In this document: piece after piece, positions 9,582-17,953 of the stretch
Numbering within the stretch: position 1 is the first letter of the stretch
Layout of the letters: each line of letters begins with the position of its first letter
Assembly: GCF_030503435.1 (NCBI RefSeq)
Contig: NZ_JAUKPO010000009.1
Location: forward strand, 124,001 to 188,000
DNA from: Rhodocytophaga aerolata
GTDB lineage: Bacteria > Bacteroidota > Bacteroidia > Cytophagales > 172606-1
Reading direction: 5' to 3'
DNA length: 64,000 bases
Position numbers and translations under genes: made by a program
The notes under the pieces: model-generated
Told to the model about the DNA's origin: nothing
The model's input: only the letters and a program-made list of their open reading frames with translations
Database searches by the model: none

Positions 9582-10004
9582 ATGATTAACTCCAATGTTA
9601 CGCTCGACTATTTGAACAAACTCAACCAGGGTAATATGGGTGAACACCTGGGAATAGAAGCTACCGAAATAGGCAGTGATTATATATGTGCCAGAATGCC
9701 TGTAGACCATCGAACCAAACAACCTTTTGGCCTGTTACATGGGGGAGCCTCTGTTGTATTGGCCGAGACTCTGGGGAGCTTTGCCGCCAGCCTTTCAGTA
9801 GATCTGGAGAAATATCAGTGTGTTGGGTTAGAGATCAATGCCAACCATATACGGAGTGTACGGGATGGATATGTATATGGAAAAGCAACTGCGCTACATG
9901 TAGGCCGGCAAACGCAGGTTTGGGAAATCCGGATTACCAATGAATCTGGCCAACTGGTATGTGTCAGCCGGATAACAATAGCTGTACTGGAAAAAAAACA
10001 GTAA
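9582..10004 (+). CDS. menI: Hotdog-fold acyl-CoA thioesterase, probable DHNA-CoA hydrolase
   Basis: A 140-residue hotdog thioesterase of the YdiI/PaaI type. Gln47, His53, Gly54 and Glu62 (in QPFGLLHGG...AETLGS) fall one residue off the catalytic Gln48-His54-Gly55-Glu63 set of E. coli YdiI (MenI), which hydrolyses 1,4-dihydroxy-2-naphthoyl-CoA in menaquinone synthesis. The next gene encodes isochorismate synthase, the entry enzyme of the same pathway, which supports the MenI role. The gene starts 18 bp after the flippase gene and is likely in its transcript. YdiI-like enzymes are promiscuous, so another aromatic or acyl-CoA substrate is possible. Confidence 0.85.
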   Translation: MINSNVTLDYLNKLNQGNMGEHLGIEATEIGSDYICARMPVDHRTKQPFGLLHGGASVVLAETLGSFAASLSVDLEKYQCVGLEINANHIRSVRDGYVYGKATALHVGRQTQVWEIRITNESGQLVCVSRITIAVLEKKQ

Positions 10005-10135
10005 GGCCCTCAGGATGGTTATACTATAAACAGAATTCCTTTGCCCATATGTGTAGAACAAGGGTAAATGTATGGTCAGACATCAGGCTTTTATAAAGTA
10101 ATATGTCTTAGTGAAAAAAGAAAAATGTAACTTGA

Positions 10136-11359
10136 GTGGACACAACGACAACCATTGCCTTTCAGAATAACACATTAGATTTCAGCAAAGCGGTATGGCA
10201 CCAGGCTTTGCAACACAATTATCCGGTAGCTCTCTGGCGTTTGCCACATACCGGCACTATACACCTGATGGTCGATTTTTCCGGTACAGCCACTACCACC
10301 CCTATAGACCTGGAAGAACTACCTGCCGGTTTTGCCTTCAGCCCTTTTTTAAATGACAATGGCCAGGCCAGTTTGTTTATCAGAGGAGATATGTACTATA
10401 CCATTACGGATGGTGCCATTACCGAGGAAACCCTGAAAGCGAATATTTTCAATGCTAGCAGATATGACCGCTTCCGGCAGCAAGTGGCTGATGAACTAAC
10501 CGATCCGGAAAGTAAGCAAACATCCGACATTAAATATACAGAAACTCCTCTGGAAAATGTGGCAAAAAGTACCTTTGAGGGAGCTGTTTCCAAAGCCATA
10601 GAGGCAATTAATCAAGGCCATTTCCGGAAAGTCGTCTTGTCCAGGACAAAAGAAATAACTCTACTCTCGAATCCAGACAATGTGCAGAATTTCCTGAGCT
10701 TATGCAGCCGGTACCCGCATGCATTTGTTTCCCTGGTTTTTATTCCCGATGTGGGTATCTGGATGGGAGCCTCGCCTGAAACACTGATTAGTGTTGACAA
10801 ACAGGGAATATTCCGCACGGTATCGCTGGCTGGTACGCAGCGGCTGGTGGAGGGGCTTCCGGTAAGCCAGGCTGTATGGACACAGAAAGAGATTGAAGAA
10901 CAAGCCTTGGTAAGCCGGTATATTGTTAATTGTTTTAAAAAAATACGTCTGCGGGAGTATGAGGAAATAGGCCCCAGAACAGTGGCCGCCGGAAATCTGA
11001 TGCACTTACAAACGGAATTTACAGTAGATACCCAGGAAGTAAATTTTCCGCAGTTGGGTACTGTTATGCTGCAACTCCTTCATCCAACATCGGCGGTGTG
11101 TGGTACACCGAAAGAACCTGCCCTGCAATTTATTCTGGATTTTGAAAAACATGATCGGTCTTTTTATAGCGGATTTTTGGGGCCGGTAAATGTAAATGCG
11201 GAGACACATTTATTTGTAAATTTACGGTGTATGCAGCTAAGTCCTGATAAAGCCATTTTATATGCCGGAGCAGGAATCACCGCCGATTCTGATCCGCAAA
11301 AAGAGTGGATAGAAACCGAACTGAAATGCCGCACCTTACTGGATGTTTTTAAGCAGTAA
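10136..11359 (+). CDS. menF: Isochorismate synthase
   Basis: A 407-residue chorismate-utilising enzyme that converts chorismate to isochorismate, the first committed step to menaquinone (or a catecholate siderophore). Diagnostic features: Lys165 in FRKVVLSR, the general-base lysine that separates isochorismate synthases from anthranilate synthases; GASPETL near residue 206; AGTQR near 231; HPTSAVCGTP near 319; and the C-terminal YAGAGI-x-DSDP-x-EW-x-E-x-KC metal-binding segment. The start is GTG directly after an in-frame TGA, so no longer start is possible. The 5' neighbour is a MenI-type thioesterase, which favours menaquinone over siderophore synthesis; the other men genes are not in the window. 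Confidence 0.92.
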   Translation: MDTTTTIAFQNNTLDFSKAVWHQALQHNYPVALWRLPHTGTIHLMVDFSGTATTTPIDLEELPAGFAFSPFLNDNGQASLFIRGDMYYTITDGAITEETLKANIFNASRYDRFRQQVADELTDPESKQTSDIKYTETPLENVAKSTFEGAVSKAIEAINQGHFRKVVLSRTKEITLLSNPDNVQNFLSLCSRYPHAFVSLVFIPDVGIWMGASPETLISVDKQGIFRTVSLAGTQRLVEGLPVSQAVWTQKEIEEQALVSRYIVNCFKKIRLREYEEIGPRTVAAGNLMHLQTEFTVDTQEVNFPQLGTVMLQLLHPTSAVCGTPKEPALQFILDFEKHDRSFYSGFLGPVNVNAETHLFVNLRCMQLSPDKAILYAGAGITADSDPQKEWIETELKCRTLLDVFKQ

Positions 11360-11450
11360 CGAATCAAATTCCGGCATAGCTACTAAATTTTTATGCGTTA
11401 AACATTGCTTATTGTTGTTTGTTTAGTGATAATTGATAACTCATTTTTTT

Positions 11451-12284
11451 ATGGATACTCATTTTCTGCATACACTCCTACAGGCACATAAAGCATCCGA
11501 GGCAATACCCCGCAAAGAGGCTGTTTACGGATTTGCTGAGAATCTCCTTAAAGTACTGTTTCCGCAGTTTGCCAGTAAATCTTTCAGTTCTACTGCAGAA
11601 ATACAAGATTTTGTAGAGAAGCTGAGCCTGGATTTTGTGCAATTATTAAAATCTTCCCAGTGTCATGCCCATTTGCCGGATACTTTACTAACTAAGAAAT
11701 TTTTCTCCTTTTTACCGGTTATTTATACGCAATTACTGAAAGATGCAGAAGCCATTGTACGGGAAGATCCGGCGGCTAAAGACATACATGAAGTTATTCT
11801 TACTTACCCTGGATTTTATGCGATTGCTATTTACCGGATGGCACACGTGCTCTATAAGCTGGATGTTCCCTATATCCCCAGAATGCTAACAGAGTACGCC
11901 CACCAAAAAACAGGCATAGACATTCACCCGGGTGCCCAGATAGGCTCTTATTTTTGCATAGATCATGGTACCGGTATAGTCATCGGACAAACCACCATTA
12001 TTGGCAATCATGTAAAACTATATCAGGGCGTAACGCTGGGAGCCGTTAGTGTAGAAAAAGCACTAGCCAATGTAAAAAGGCACCCCACTATCGGTGACTA
12101 TGTAGTGATTTATGCTAATGCAACAATTTTAGGGGGCGAAGTAGTAGTTGGCGAACATAGCGTGATCGGGGGAAACGTATGGCTGACAGAAAGTGTGCCG
12201 GCCTATTCCAAAGTATACCACAAAAGCCAGATTAAAGTTAGCGGACAAAAAGCGGTAGAACAGTATCTGGAATTTTATATATAA
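11451..12284 (+). CDS. cysE: Serine O-acetyltransferase
   Basis: A 277-residue CysE-type enzyme that acetylates L-serine with acetyl-CoA, giving the O-acetylserine used by cysteine synthase. The N-terminal helical region (1-150) is followed by a left-handed beta-helix: DIHPGAQIG, DHGTGIVIG near residue 180 (active-site Asp-His), IGNHVKLYQGVTLGA, HPTIGDYVVIYANATILGG and VIGGNVWL. ATG at 11451 is preferred to an in-frame TTG at 11433. cysK starts 65 bp downstream on the same strand, so the two form a cysteine-synthesis pair. The C-terminus ends in ...EFYI, close to the usual Ile ending through which CysE docks into the CysK active site; formation of the cysteine synthase complex is therefore plausible. 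Confidence 0.93.
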   Translation: MDTHFLHTLLQAHKASEAIPRKEAVYGFAENLLKVLFPQFASKSFSSTAEIQDFVEKLSLDFVQLLKSSQCHAHLPDTLLTKKFFSFLPVIYTQLLKDAEAIVREDPAAKDIHEVILTYPGFYAIAIYRMAHVLYKLDVPYIPRMLTEYAHQKTGIDIHPGAQIGSYFCIDHGTGIVIGQTTIIGNHVKLYQGVTLGAVSVEKALANVKRHPTIGDYVVIYANATILGGEVVVGEHSVIGGNVWLTESVPAYSKVYHKSQIKVSGQKAVEQYLEFYI

Positions 12285-12349
12285 CTAACATATTATATAG
12301 CCTGATACACTAGGTACCAGGCAACAAATAAACACATCTAACTAAACTT

Positions 12350-13264
12350 ATGAGAGCAAATAATATATTAGAAACCATTGGAAATACCCCCATTGTACGC
12401 ATTAACCGCTTGTTTGGTAAACGTGCAGAAGTATGGATGAAATTAGAACGGGCAAACCCCGGCGGCAGTATAAAAGACCGTATTGCCTTATCAATGATTG
12501 AAGATGCGGAGAAAAAAGGCTTACTGGGACCAGATAGCATTATTATTGAGCCAACTTCCGGGAATACGGGTGTAGGTTTGGCTATGGTAGCTGCTGTAAA
12601 AGGGTACAAATTGGTGCTGGTGATGCCCGAATCTATGTCCATTGAGCGCCGCCGTTTGATGTCGGCATACGGAGCACAGTTTGAGCTAACCCCCCGCGAA
12701 AAAGGAATGAAAGGAGCAATTGAACGTGCACACGATATGGTAGCTTCTAACCCGAAAGCCTGGATGCCGATGCAGTTCGATAATGAAGCCAATATACGGG
12801 CACACCGGGAGCACACTGCACAGGAAATTCTGCGGGATTTTCCAGGTAAAATAGATTATATGATTACTGGCGTTGGTACCGGCGGGCATATTACCGGCTG
12901 CGACCTAGTATTAAAAGAATATTACCCGAATATGAAAAGCTTTGCTGTAGAACCTGCCTTATCTCCGGTTATCAGTGGCGGTTCTCCAAGCCCGCATCCC
13001 ATTCAAGGGATAGGTGCCGGTTTTATTCCAAAAAACCTCTATGTGGACCGTGTTGATGGAACCATCCAGGTAAGCAAAGAAGAAGCCTTTGAATATACCA
13101 TACGGGCAGCAAAAGAAGAGGGAATATTTATAGGCATTTCGTCTGGCGCTTCCCTGGCTGCTGTAGCTAAAAAATTACCTGAAATACCAGAAGGTTCTAA
13201 AGTGCTTACCTTCTGCTATGATACTGGCGAACGATATTTATCTATCGAGGGGTTATTCGTATAA
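12350..13264 (+). CDS. cysK: Cysteine synthase A (O-acetylserine sulfhydrylase)
   Basis: A 304-residue PLP enzyme that makes cysteine from O-acetylserine and sulfide. The PLP lysine lies in NPGGSIKDR near residue 43, the substrate loop in PTSGNTG near residue 70, the PLP-phosphate loop in [10 protein letters not shown] near residue 180, and the pyridine-N serine in ISSGAS near residue 263. Length and motif set fit fold-type II cysteine synthases; the overall pattern resembles Bacteroides CysK. It follows cysE in the same direction and ends before a strong bidirectional terminator. CysM-like thiosulfate use cannot be excluded, since CysM also has a Pro-Gly-Gly PLP loop. Confidence 0.94.
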   Translation: MRANNILETIGNTPIVRINRLFGKRAEVWMKLERANPGGSIKDRIALSMIEDAEKKGLLGPDSIIIEPTSGNTGVGLAMVAAVKGYKLVLVMPESMSIERRRLMSAYGAQFELTPREKGMKGAIERAHDMVASNPKAWMPMQFDNEANIRAHREHTAQEILRDFPGKIDYMITGVGTGGHITGCDLVLKEYYPNMKSFAVEPALSPVISGGSPSPHPIQGIGAGFIPKNLYVDRVDGTIQVSKEEAFEYTIRAAKEEGIFIGISSGASLAAVAKKLPEIPEGSKVLTFCYDTGERYLSIEGLFV

Positions 13265-13288
13265 TAAGTAATACTCTCTATTCACACA

Positions 13289-13328
13289 AACAAAAAACCA
13301 CCTGAGCTATTTCAGGTGGTTTTTTGTT
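13289..13328. terminator. Bidirectional terminator between cysK and the cytochrome pair
   Basis: Perfect 17-bp inverted repeat (13289-13305 with 13312-13328), 6-nt loop, core CCACCTGA, flanked by A6 and T6 runs. It separates the convergent cysK (+) and cytochrome c (-) genes and can serve both. Confidence 0.85.
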
Positions 13329-13343
13329 AAAACCCTCAGCGGT

Positions 13344-13844
13344 TTATTTTTGTGCAACAGAGCCACTTGTTCCTCCATTCACTGCTTCTATATAGCGAAG
13401 AATAGATTTTATCTGATCATCGGAATAATCATAAGCAGGCATTACTGTTTTGTTATATTTGTTAAAAAGCTCAATTGCATACTTATCGCCACTTTGTATC
13501 ACTTTCTGTGAGTTTCTGATCCAGGCAACCAGCCATTCTTCGGGACGCCGTTGAGTAATACCGGCTAAGCCCGGGCCTACAACTACTTCCGTAGAACTTG
13601 CATGGCAGGCCGCGCAGTTATTTTTGAATAACGTTTCTCCGGCTTTGGCTACCGGGTCGGTAATAGCAGCCGCTTGTGCAGGAGCCGCCGATGCCTGTCC
13701 ATTAGCAGTAGCAGTAGCTTGCTGGGCAACGTTTTCACTACCAGGCGTATAGGTGGCCACAAAAGCAATACCAGTACCAATAGACAGAACAACAATCACG
13801 CACAGCAGAATAATAATCAATTGAAGTTGTTTAATGTAATCCAT
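13344..13844 (-). CDS. Membrane-anchored class I cytochrome c
   Basis: A 166-residue c-type cytochrome with an uncleaved-looking N-terminal helix (residues 9-31), an Ala/Gln/Thr-rich linker (about 35-62) and a heme domain with Cys77-Ala-Ala-Cys80-His81. Met135 in VMPAYD is the likely sixth iron ligand. It should face the periplasm and carry electrons between a quinol-oxidising complex and an oxidase. Its heme domain is closely similar to that of the upstream gene (GPGLAGI-x-Q, WLV-x-WI-x-NSQKVI-x-SGDKYA-x-ELFNKYNK in both), so the pair arose by tandem duplication but uses different anchors: a helix here, a lipid in the sister. The two genes are 63 bp apart and likely co-transcribed. Confidence 0.92.
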   Translation of the reverse strand: MDYIKQLQLIIILLCVIVVLSIGTGIAFVATYTPGSENVAQQATATANGQASAAPAQAAAITDPVAKAGETLFKNNCAACHASSTEVVVGPGLAGITQRRPEEWLVAWIRNSQKVIQSGDKYAIELFNKYNKTVMPAYDYSDDQIKSILRYIEAVNGGTSGSVAQK

Positions 13845-13907
13845 ATCTAGGAAGTTAAAAAATAGTGTATATGTATAAGGGATAAAGTTTATTGGTAAAT
13901 GAATAGA

Positions 13908-14414
13908 CTATTTTTCCTGGTTTTGCTCAATGTAGGCCAGTATGGCTTTAATCTCATCGTCACTAAAGTTCTCATAGGCAGGCATAGGCACTTTGTTGTA
14001 TTTGTTAAATAACTCCACTGCATATTTATCTCCGCTTTCTATCACCTTCTGAGAGTTTTTAATCCATTTAACCAGCCATTCCTGCGGATGTTTTTGGTTA
14101 ATTCCTGCCAGGCCAGGGCCTATCAATACTTCATTATTCAATTTATGGCATACGGCACAATTGGTATTGTATAATTGTTTAGCTTTTTCCAGATCAGCTG
14201 CAGAAGCCGTAGGTGTAGACGCATTGGCTGTGCTGTTGCCTGTAGCCGTTTGATCAGCTGTATTTTCAGTAGCTGTAGCATCGGGAGCTGTATTTTCTGT
14301 GGCTGTTGTCTCAGTAGTCGTGTTTTCTTTGTTTTCAGAAGAATTACAAGCCGTAAATAATAGCATACCGGCAAGCACAGACAACATAACAGATCTTTCT
14401 ATCAAATTTTTCAT
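13908..14414 (-). CDS. Lipoprotein class I cytochrome c
   Basis: A 168-residue cytochrome c with a lipoprotein signal (MLLFTAC, lipid on Cys23), then a low-complexity linker of Thr, Glu, Ala and Asn (about 25-70), and a heme domain with Cys86-Ala-Val-Cys89-His90 and probable ligand Met144 in PMPAYE. It should be tethered to the outer face of the inner membrane or the inner face of the outer membrane and act as a mobile-arm electron carrier. It is the tandem sister of the helix-anchored cytochrome just downstream. A small membrane-protein gene lies upstream on the same strand. The partner oxidase or complex is not in the window. Confidence 0.92.
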   Translation of the reverse strand: MKNLIERSVMLSVLAGMLLFTACNSSENKENTTTETTATENTAPDATATENTADQTATGNSTANASTPTASAADLEKAKQLYNTNCAVCHKLNNEVLIGPGLAGINQKHPQEWLVKWIKNSQKVIESGDKYAVELFNKYNKVPMPAYENFSDDEIKAILAYIEQNQEK

Positions 14415-14540
14415 ACGTAGTTATTCAGTTAATAGGATAATAGTTAGCAATACAAATTTGTACGTGAAATAAATAAGAAGGATAGAAATAAAAAATTTTA
14501 ATTTGTGGCTAACCGCATTATTTTCCGGCGAAGAAATAAG

Positions 14541-14717
14541 CTATTGCCCACTTTCAGTATCTGTACGGGTGGAGTCAGTTACCTGCTCTGTGGAAGTGGA
14601 TTTCTTTTTCCTTTTCCAGGGGGCTGTAGTCCGCGAAAAAATATCTACTGTAAAATAGATCATCAGCAGAATGAAAACGGCGCTTATCAGAAGAAATATT
14701 TTTTTAGATCGGTTCAT
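14541..14717 (-). CDS. Small single-pass membrane protein (58 aa) upstream of the cytochrome pair
   Basis: A 58-residue frame from an ATG at 14717 to TAG at 14541. It starts MNRSKKIF, continues with one strong membrane helix (about residues 7-26, ILL-rich), then IFSRTTAPWKRKKK and a polar Ser/Thr tail. The arrangement (short basic N-terminus, one helix, then an RRT/RTT-Pro motif) resembles small proteins I recall beside cytochrome genes in Cytophagales, but I cannot name a family. It precedes the two cytochrome c genes on the same strand (126-bp gap) and could help anchor or assemble them. Against it being chance: the helix is uninterrupted and the positive-inside charges are well placed. The opposite-strand frame at 14505-14777 has no such features. 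Confidence 0.6.
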   Translation of the reverse strand: MNRSKKIFLLISAVFILLMIYFTVDIFSRTTAPWKRKKKSTSTEQVTDSTRTDTESGQ

Positions 14718-14893
14718 ACAAGCCAGATAAATGAAATAGCAGGAGCAGCAAAATTATTTATTCTTCACAAGAAATGATAATTTGAAGAGATAGTTTAATT
14801 TCGCAGCATCCCAATCGATAAACACCTGAGTTAGCCCATCTGTTTATCGAATAAATAAATCAATTACTATTCATAAGCCCATAAGAAGCCACC

Positions 14894-16387
14894 ATGCAGA
14901 TAAAAAAAATACTGATAGCCAACAGAGGAGAAATAGCTTTACGGGTAATGCGTTCCGCACGTGAAATGGGCATCCGCACAGTAGCCGTTTACAGTGAAGC
15001 AGACCGCAATGCCCTACATGTTCGTTATGCGGATGAAGCAGTTTGTATCGGTCCGGCTGCTTCTGCGCAATCTTATTTAAAAGGAGATAAAATAATTGAT
15101 GTCTGCAAAAAATTAGGTGTGGATGCCATTCACCCCGGCTACGGATTTTTATCTGAGAATGCCGCTTTTGCTAAGGCAGTAGGAGAAGCAGGTATCGTAT
15201 TTATTGGGCCTTCCCCGGAATCTATCCGGATAATGGGTGATAAGCTGACAGCCAAAGCAGCCGTATCTAAATTTAATATACCTATGGTGCCGGGCACCCC
15301 AGATGCGGTAACAGACATAACCGAAGCAAAAAGAATATGTGATAAAATTGGCTACCCAGTATTGATTAAAGCCAGTGCAGGCGGCGGAGGCAAAGGTATG
15401 CGGGTTGTAGACCATCCACAAGACTTTGAGGAGCAGATGCAACGGGCTGTAAGTGAGGCTACTTCGGCTTTTGGCGATGGCTCTGTGTTCATAGAAAAAT
15501 ATATTATCTCTCCCAAACACATCGAAATACAAGTATTGGGTGACCAACATGGCAATATTGTGCATTTGTTTGAAAGAGAATGCTCTGTGCAGCGCCGCCA
15601 TCAGAAAGTAGTAGAAGAAGCGCCCTCTTCTGTACTTACTCCCCAGATACGGGAGGCAATGGGCGAGAGTGCGGTAGACGTAGCCAGAGCCTGTAATTAT
15701 TTTGGGGCCGGAACCGTTGAGTTTATTGTAGATGAGAATCTGAACTTCTATTTCCTGGAGATGAATACCCGGTTACAGGTAGAACATCCGGTAACTGAAC
15801 AAATTACTGGCGTAGACCTGGTAAAAGAACAAATCCGGATTGCACAGGGAGAAAAGTTAAGCTTCCGTCAGGAAGATCTGAAAATACATGGACATGCTCT
15901 GGAAATACGGGTATATGCCGAAGATCCGGCAAATAATTTCTTGCCAGACATTGGCCGCCTGCAAACGTATGTACGGCCACAAGGCCCAGGTATCCGGGTA
16001 GACGATGGGTTTGAGCAAGGTATGGATATTCCCATTTATTATGATCCGATGATTGCCAAACTGATCACGTTTGCCAAAAACAGGGAAGAAGCCATCAGCC
16101 GGATGATCCGGGCAATAGATGAATATCAGGTAAGTGGTGTACAAACTACTTTAGGCTTTTGTAAATTTGTTATGCAACACCCGGCTTTTGTTTCCGGTAA
16201 GTTTTATACCAATTTTGTAGCCAGACATTTTACGCCACAACAGCTGGAAACTCCCTTTGAAAATGAAGCCCAGCTAGCGGCTGCCTTGGTAGCCAGGCTG
16301 CTAATTCAACAAAAGCAAACAGAGGCTGTACCTGTTACCCAGCCTGTGAATGCTGGGCAGCGTTCGTGGAAAAAGAACCGTTTGTAA
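14894..16387 (+). CDS. accC: Biotin carboxylase subunit of an acyl-CoA carboxylase
   Basis: A 497-residue ATP-grasp biotin carboxylase that carboxylates protein-bound biotin with bicarbonate and ATP. N-terminal NRGEIALR, glycine-rich ATP loop KASAGGGGKGM near residue 159, FIEKYI and HIEIQ near residues 201-212, and the active-site EMNTRLQVEHPVTE near residues 288-301 are all present, so it should be active. The length is about 50 residues above E. coli AccC and carries no biotinyl domain of its own. No biotin carrier (accB) or carboxyltransferase gene is adjacent, which makes it unclear whether it serves acetyl-, propionyl- or methylcrotonyl-CoA carboxylase. Start ATG at 14894 is the first residue of the conserved fold. 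Confidence 0.93.
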   Translation: MQIKKILIANRGEIALRVMRSAREMGIRTVAVYSEADRNALHVRYADEAVCIGPAASAQSYLKGDKIIDVCKKLGVDAIHPGYGFLSENAAFAKAVGEAGIVFIGPSPESIRIMGDKLTAKAAVSKFNIPMVPGTPDAVTDITEAKRICDKIGYPVLIKASAGGGGKGMRVVDHPQDFEEQMQRAVSEATSAFGDGSVFIEKYIISPKHIEIQVLGDQHGNIVHLFERECSVQRRHQKVVEEAPSSVLTPQIREAMGESAVDVARACNYFGAGTVEFIVDENLNFYFLEMNTRLQVEHPVTEQITGVDLVKEQIRIAQGEKLSFRQEDLKIHGHALEIRVYAEDPANNFLPDIGRLQTYVRPQGPGIRVDDGFEQGMDIPIYYDPMIAKLITFAKNREEAISRMIRAIDEYQVSGVQTTLGFCKFVMQHPAFVSGKFYTNFVARHFTPQQLETPFENEAQLAAALVARLLIQQKQTEAVPVTQPVNAGQRSWKKNRL

Positions 16388-16444
16388 AAACATATTGCTT
16401 GTGTTTTTACGTACAATGGCTCTGCGTACCATTTGCTATTTTTT

Positions 16445-17314
16445 ATGAAGTTTGCTGTTGATAAGGTTACAGCTATTGTGGAAGCTGCTTGTGCAGCTAT
16501 TGCCCAATTAGAGAAAGAAAAAATTTCAGACAAGGAACAACAAGAAGCAGCTACCCATCTACTGGCGGCACTGCCTTATCTGTCGCATTGGCAATATGAA
16601 TACCCGCACCAGGCTTTTCCATTTAAGCTTTATCGCGTACGGGCCGAAAAAGGAATAGGAGAGGCGTCCATAAGCCAGGTAAAAACTTTTTCGTACCCTA
16701 CCCCTGAAAAATGTGAACTTGCCAGAGCTAATAAAAAAGGGTGTCCGGTGTTTTATGTAGCGGATAACCCAACAACTGCCTTAAAGGAAGCAGAATGCAA
16801 GAAGGGAGACGTGGTATTTGTGAGTGAATGGCAAGTGAAAAATGCTGAAAAAGCCCGCCTGTTCTTATTCTTCGATCATCCGCTGCCAAAGCAGCATCCC
16901 TGGGAAAAGGTAAGAGCCAAGCAGGAAGAACAATTCCATCAATCTCTGGCAGATTCACCAGAGGCTCTAAAGGAAAAGCGGCATCAGTTACATAAGGCCT
17001 ATTGCAAAGCTTTTCTGGGAGACGAATACACGCTTTCTTCCCTGATAGGTCACGAGTTATTATATGCCGACAAAAAACCTGACACCAATATACTGGTGTA
17101 TCCTAGCTGTGTAGATGCCGACCAGTATTGCAATCTGGCCATTCATCCGGATTTTGCTGACAAATACCTGCAGATGACTGGAATCTGGAAAGTAAAAGTA
17201 ACGGACAAAAATTTTAACAAGCAGCCAGACTTATTCCAGTCAGGAAAAATTGAAGGCACAACTATTTCCTGGCATCCAGCTACACAGGAAGAGCAAAAAG
17301 GTTTTCCTTTATAA
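16445..17314 (+). CDS. RES-domain protein (probable NAD+ phosphorylase/NADase fold), solitary
   Basis: A 289-residue protein with the RES triad pattern: Arg in LYRVR (64/66), Glu115 in TALKEAE and Ser221 in LVYPSC. The segment LARANKKG-x-PVFYVAD (about 92-107) fits a RES subgroup with a RAN...G-x-PVFY signature. RES proteins of toxin-antitoxin pairs degrade NAD+ by phosphorolysis and ADP-ribosyltransferase-like chemistry. Here the protein is larger than RES toxins (usually 150-230 residues), with an N-terminal helical extension of about 60 residues and a charged helical insert (150-200). No Xre/MbcA-type antitoxin flanks it: upstream is accC, downstream a convergent exported protein 4 bp away. 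It may be self-contained or not a toxin. ATG 16445 is preferred to TTG 16433. Confidence 0.75.
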   Translation: MKFAVDKVTAIVEAACAAIAQLEKEKISDKEQQEAATHLLAALPYLSHWQYEYPHQAFPFKLYRVRAEKGIGEASISQVKTFSYPTPEKCELARANKKGCPVFYVADNPTTALKEAECKKGDVVFVSEWQVKNAEKARLFLFFDHPLPKQHPWEKVRAKQEEQFHQSLADSPEALKEKRHQLHKAYCKAFLGDEYTLSSLIGHELLYADKKPDTNILVYPSCVDADQYCNLAIHPDFADKYLQMTGIWKVKVTDKNFNKQPDLFQSGKIEGTTISWHPATQEEQKGFPL

Positions 17315-17318
17315 AACA

Positions 17319-17927
17319 TTAAAAACTTCTGCCCAGGCTAATACTGATACCAGGAACGAAGCCGGCCTTTTTTCCGGATGGTTCACTATAGATACACAGC
17401 ACACATCCATCTTTCCCTGCATCTAGATAGGTGAGAAAAAATGGTGTAAAACTTGAATATAACACCGGCGTAAAACCCAGCCGGAAGAAGAAGCCGCCAC
17501 CTGGCTTCTGAAACCTGTAGCCAATCCGGAAACCGGCTGTTGTCCCTATTGCTTTTTTTGTAATTATTTTCGTTGGCTCTGCACTTACCAAATAGTCATT
17601 ATACAGGTAGTAGTCGTAATATAGGCCTGGTATCAGCCATATACCACTTTCCAAATGATGTTTACCATTCCCCGTAAATAGGGAGGTTTCAACTGGAAAT
17701 AACGGTTGCCAGAGCGTACTGTAAGCTACTGGCTCCACAGATATGCCGGCACTGGCTGTTAAGGTAATTGTATTTTTATGAAAGAGAATCCTTGAGTAAC
17801 TCACTGAGGAATTAAGCTGATAGATATCTCCAACATCTACGGACACAGCATTTTTTGCTGTCCATGACTGGGCATGCAGACAAGGAGCATATATGCAGAA
17901 AATGACGAGAAAAATGTAAGTAGGCAT
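17319..17927 (-). CDS. Exported beta-barrel-like protein of unknown function
   Basis: A 202-residue protein with a signal peptide (MPTYIFLVIFCIYAPCLHAQ, cleavage after Ala-Gln or so). The rest is made of strands with alternating hydrophobic and polar residues and aromatic-rich turns and ends in a terminal Phe (SLGRSF), a typical outer-membrane barrel ending; a small barrel in the outer membrane is likely. No named family is recognised. The ATG at 17927 puts the signal peptide at the N-terminus; an upstream TTG at 17945 does not. Its start lies 26 bp downstream of the stop of the DUF1080 gene on the same strand, so both may be one transcript. Confidence 0.7.
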   Translation of the reverse strand: MPTYIFLVIFCIYAPCLHAQSWTAKNAVSVDVGDIYQLNSSVSYSRILFHKNTITLTASAGISVEPVAYSTLWQPLFPVETSLFTGNGKHHLESGIWLIPGLYYDYYLYNDYLVSAEPTKIITKKAIGTTAGFRIGYRFQKPGGGFFFRLGFTPVLYSSFTPFFLTYLDAGKDGCVLCIYSEPSGKKAGFVPGISISLGRSF

Positions 17928-17953
17928 GTTCGCAAAAAACACCAAGATGCCCT

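Noticed and set aside
14505-14777. 90-codon plus-strand frame in the cytochrome/accC gap
   Set aside because: It is antisense to the better-looking 58-aa membrane protein and has a mixed composition with no domain or signal.
16388-17318. Possible toxin-antitoxin pair at the RES gene
   Set aside because: No small Xre-like or other helix-turn-helix frame is found on either side of the RES gene.
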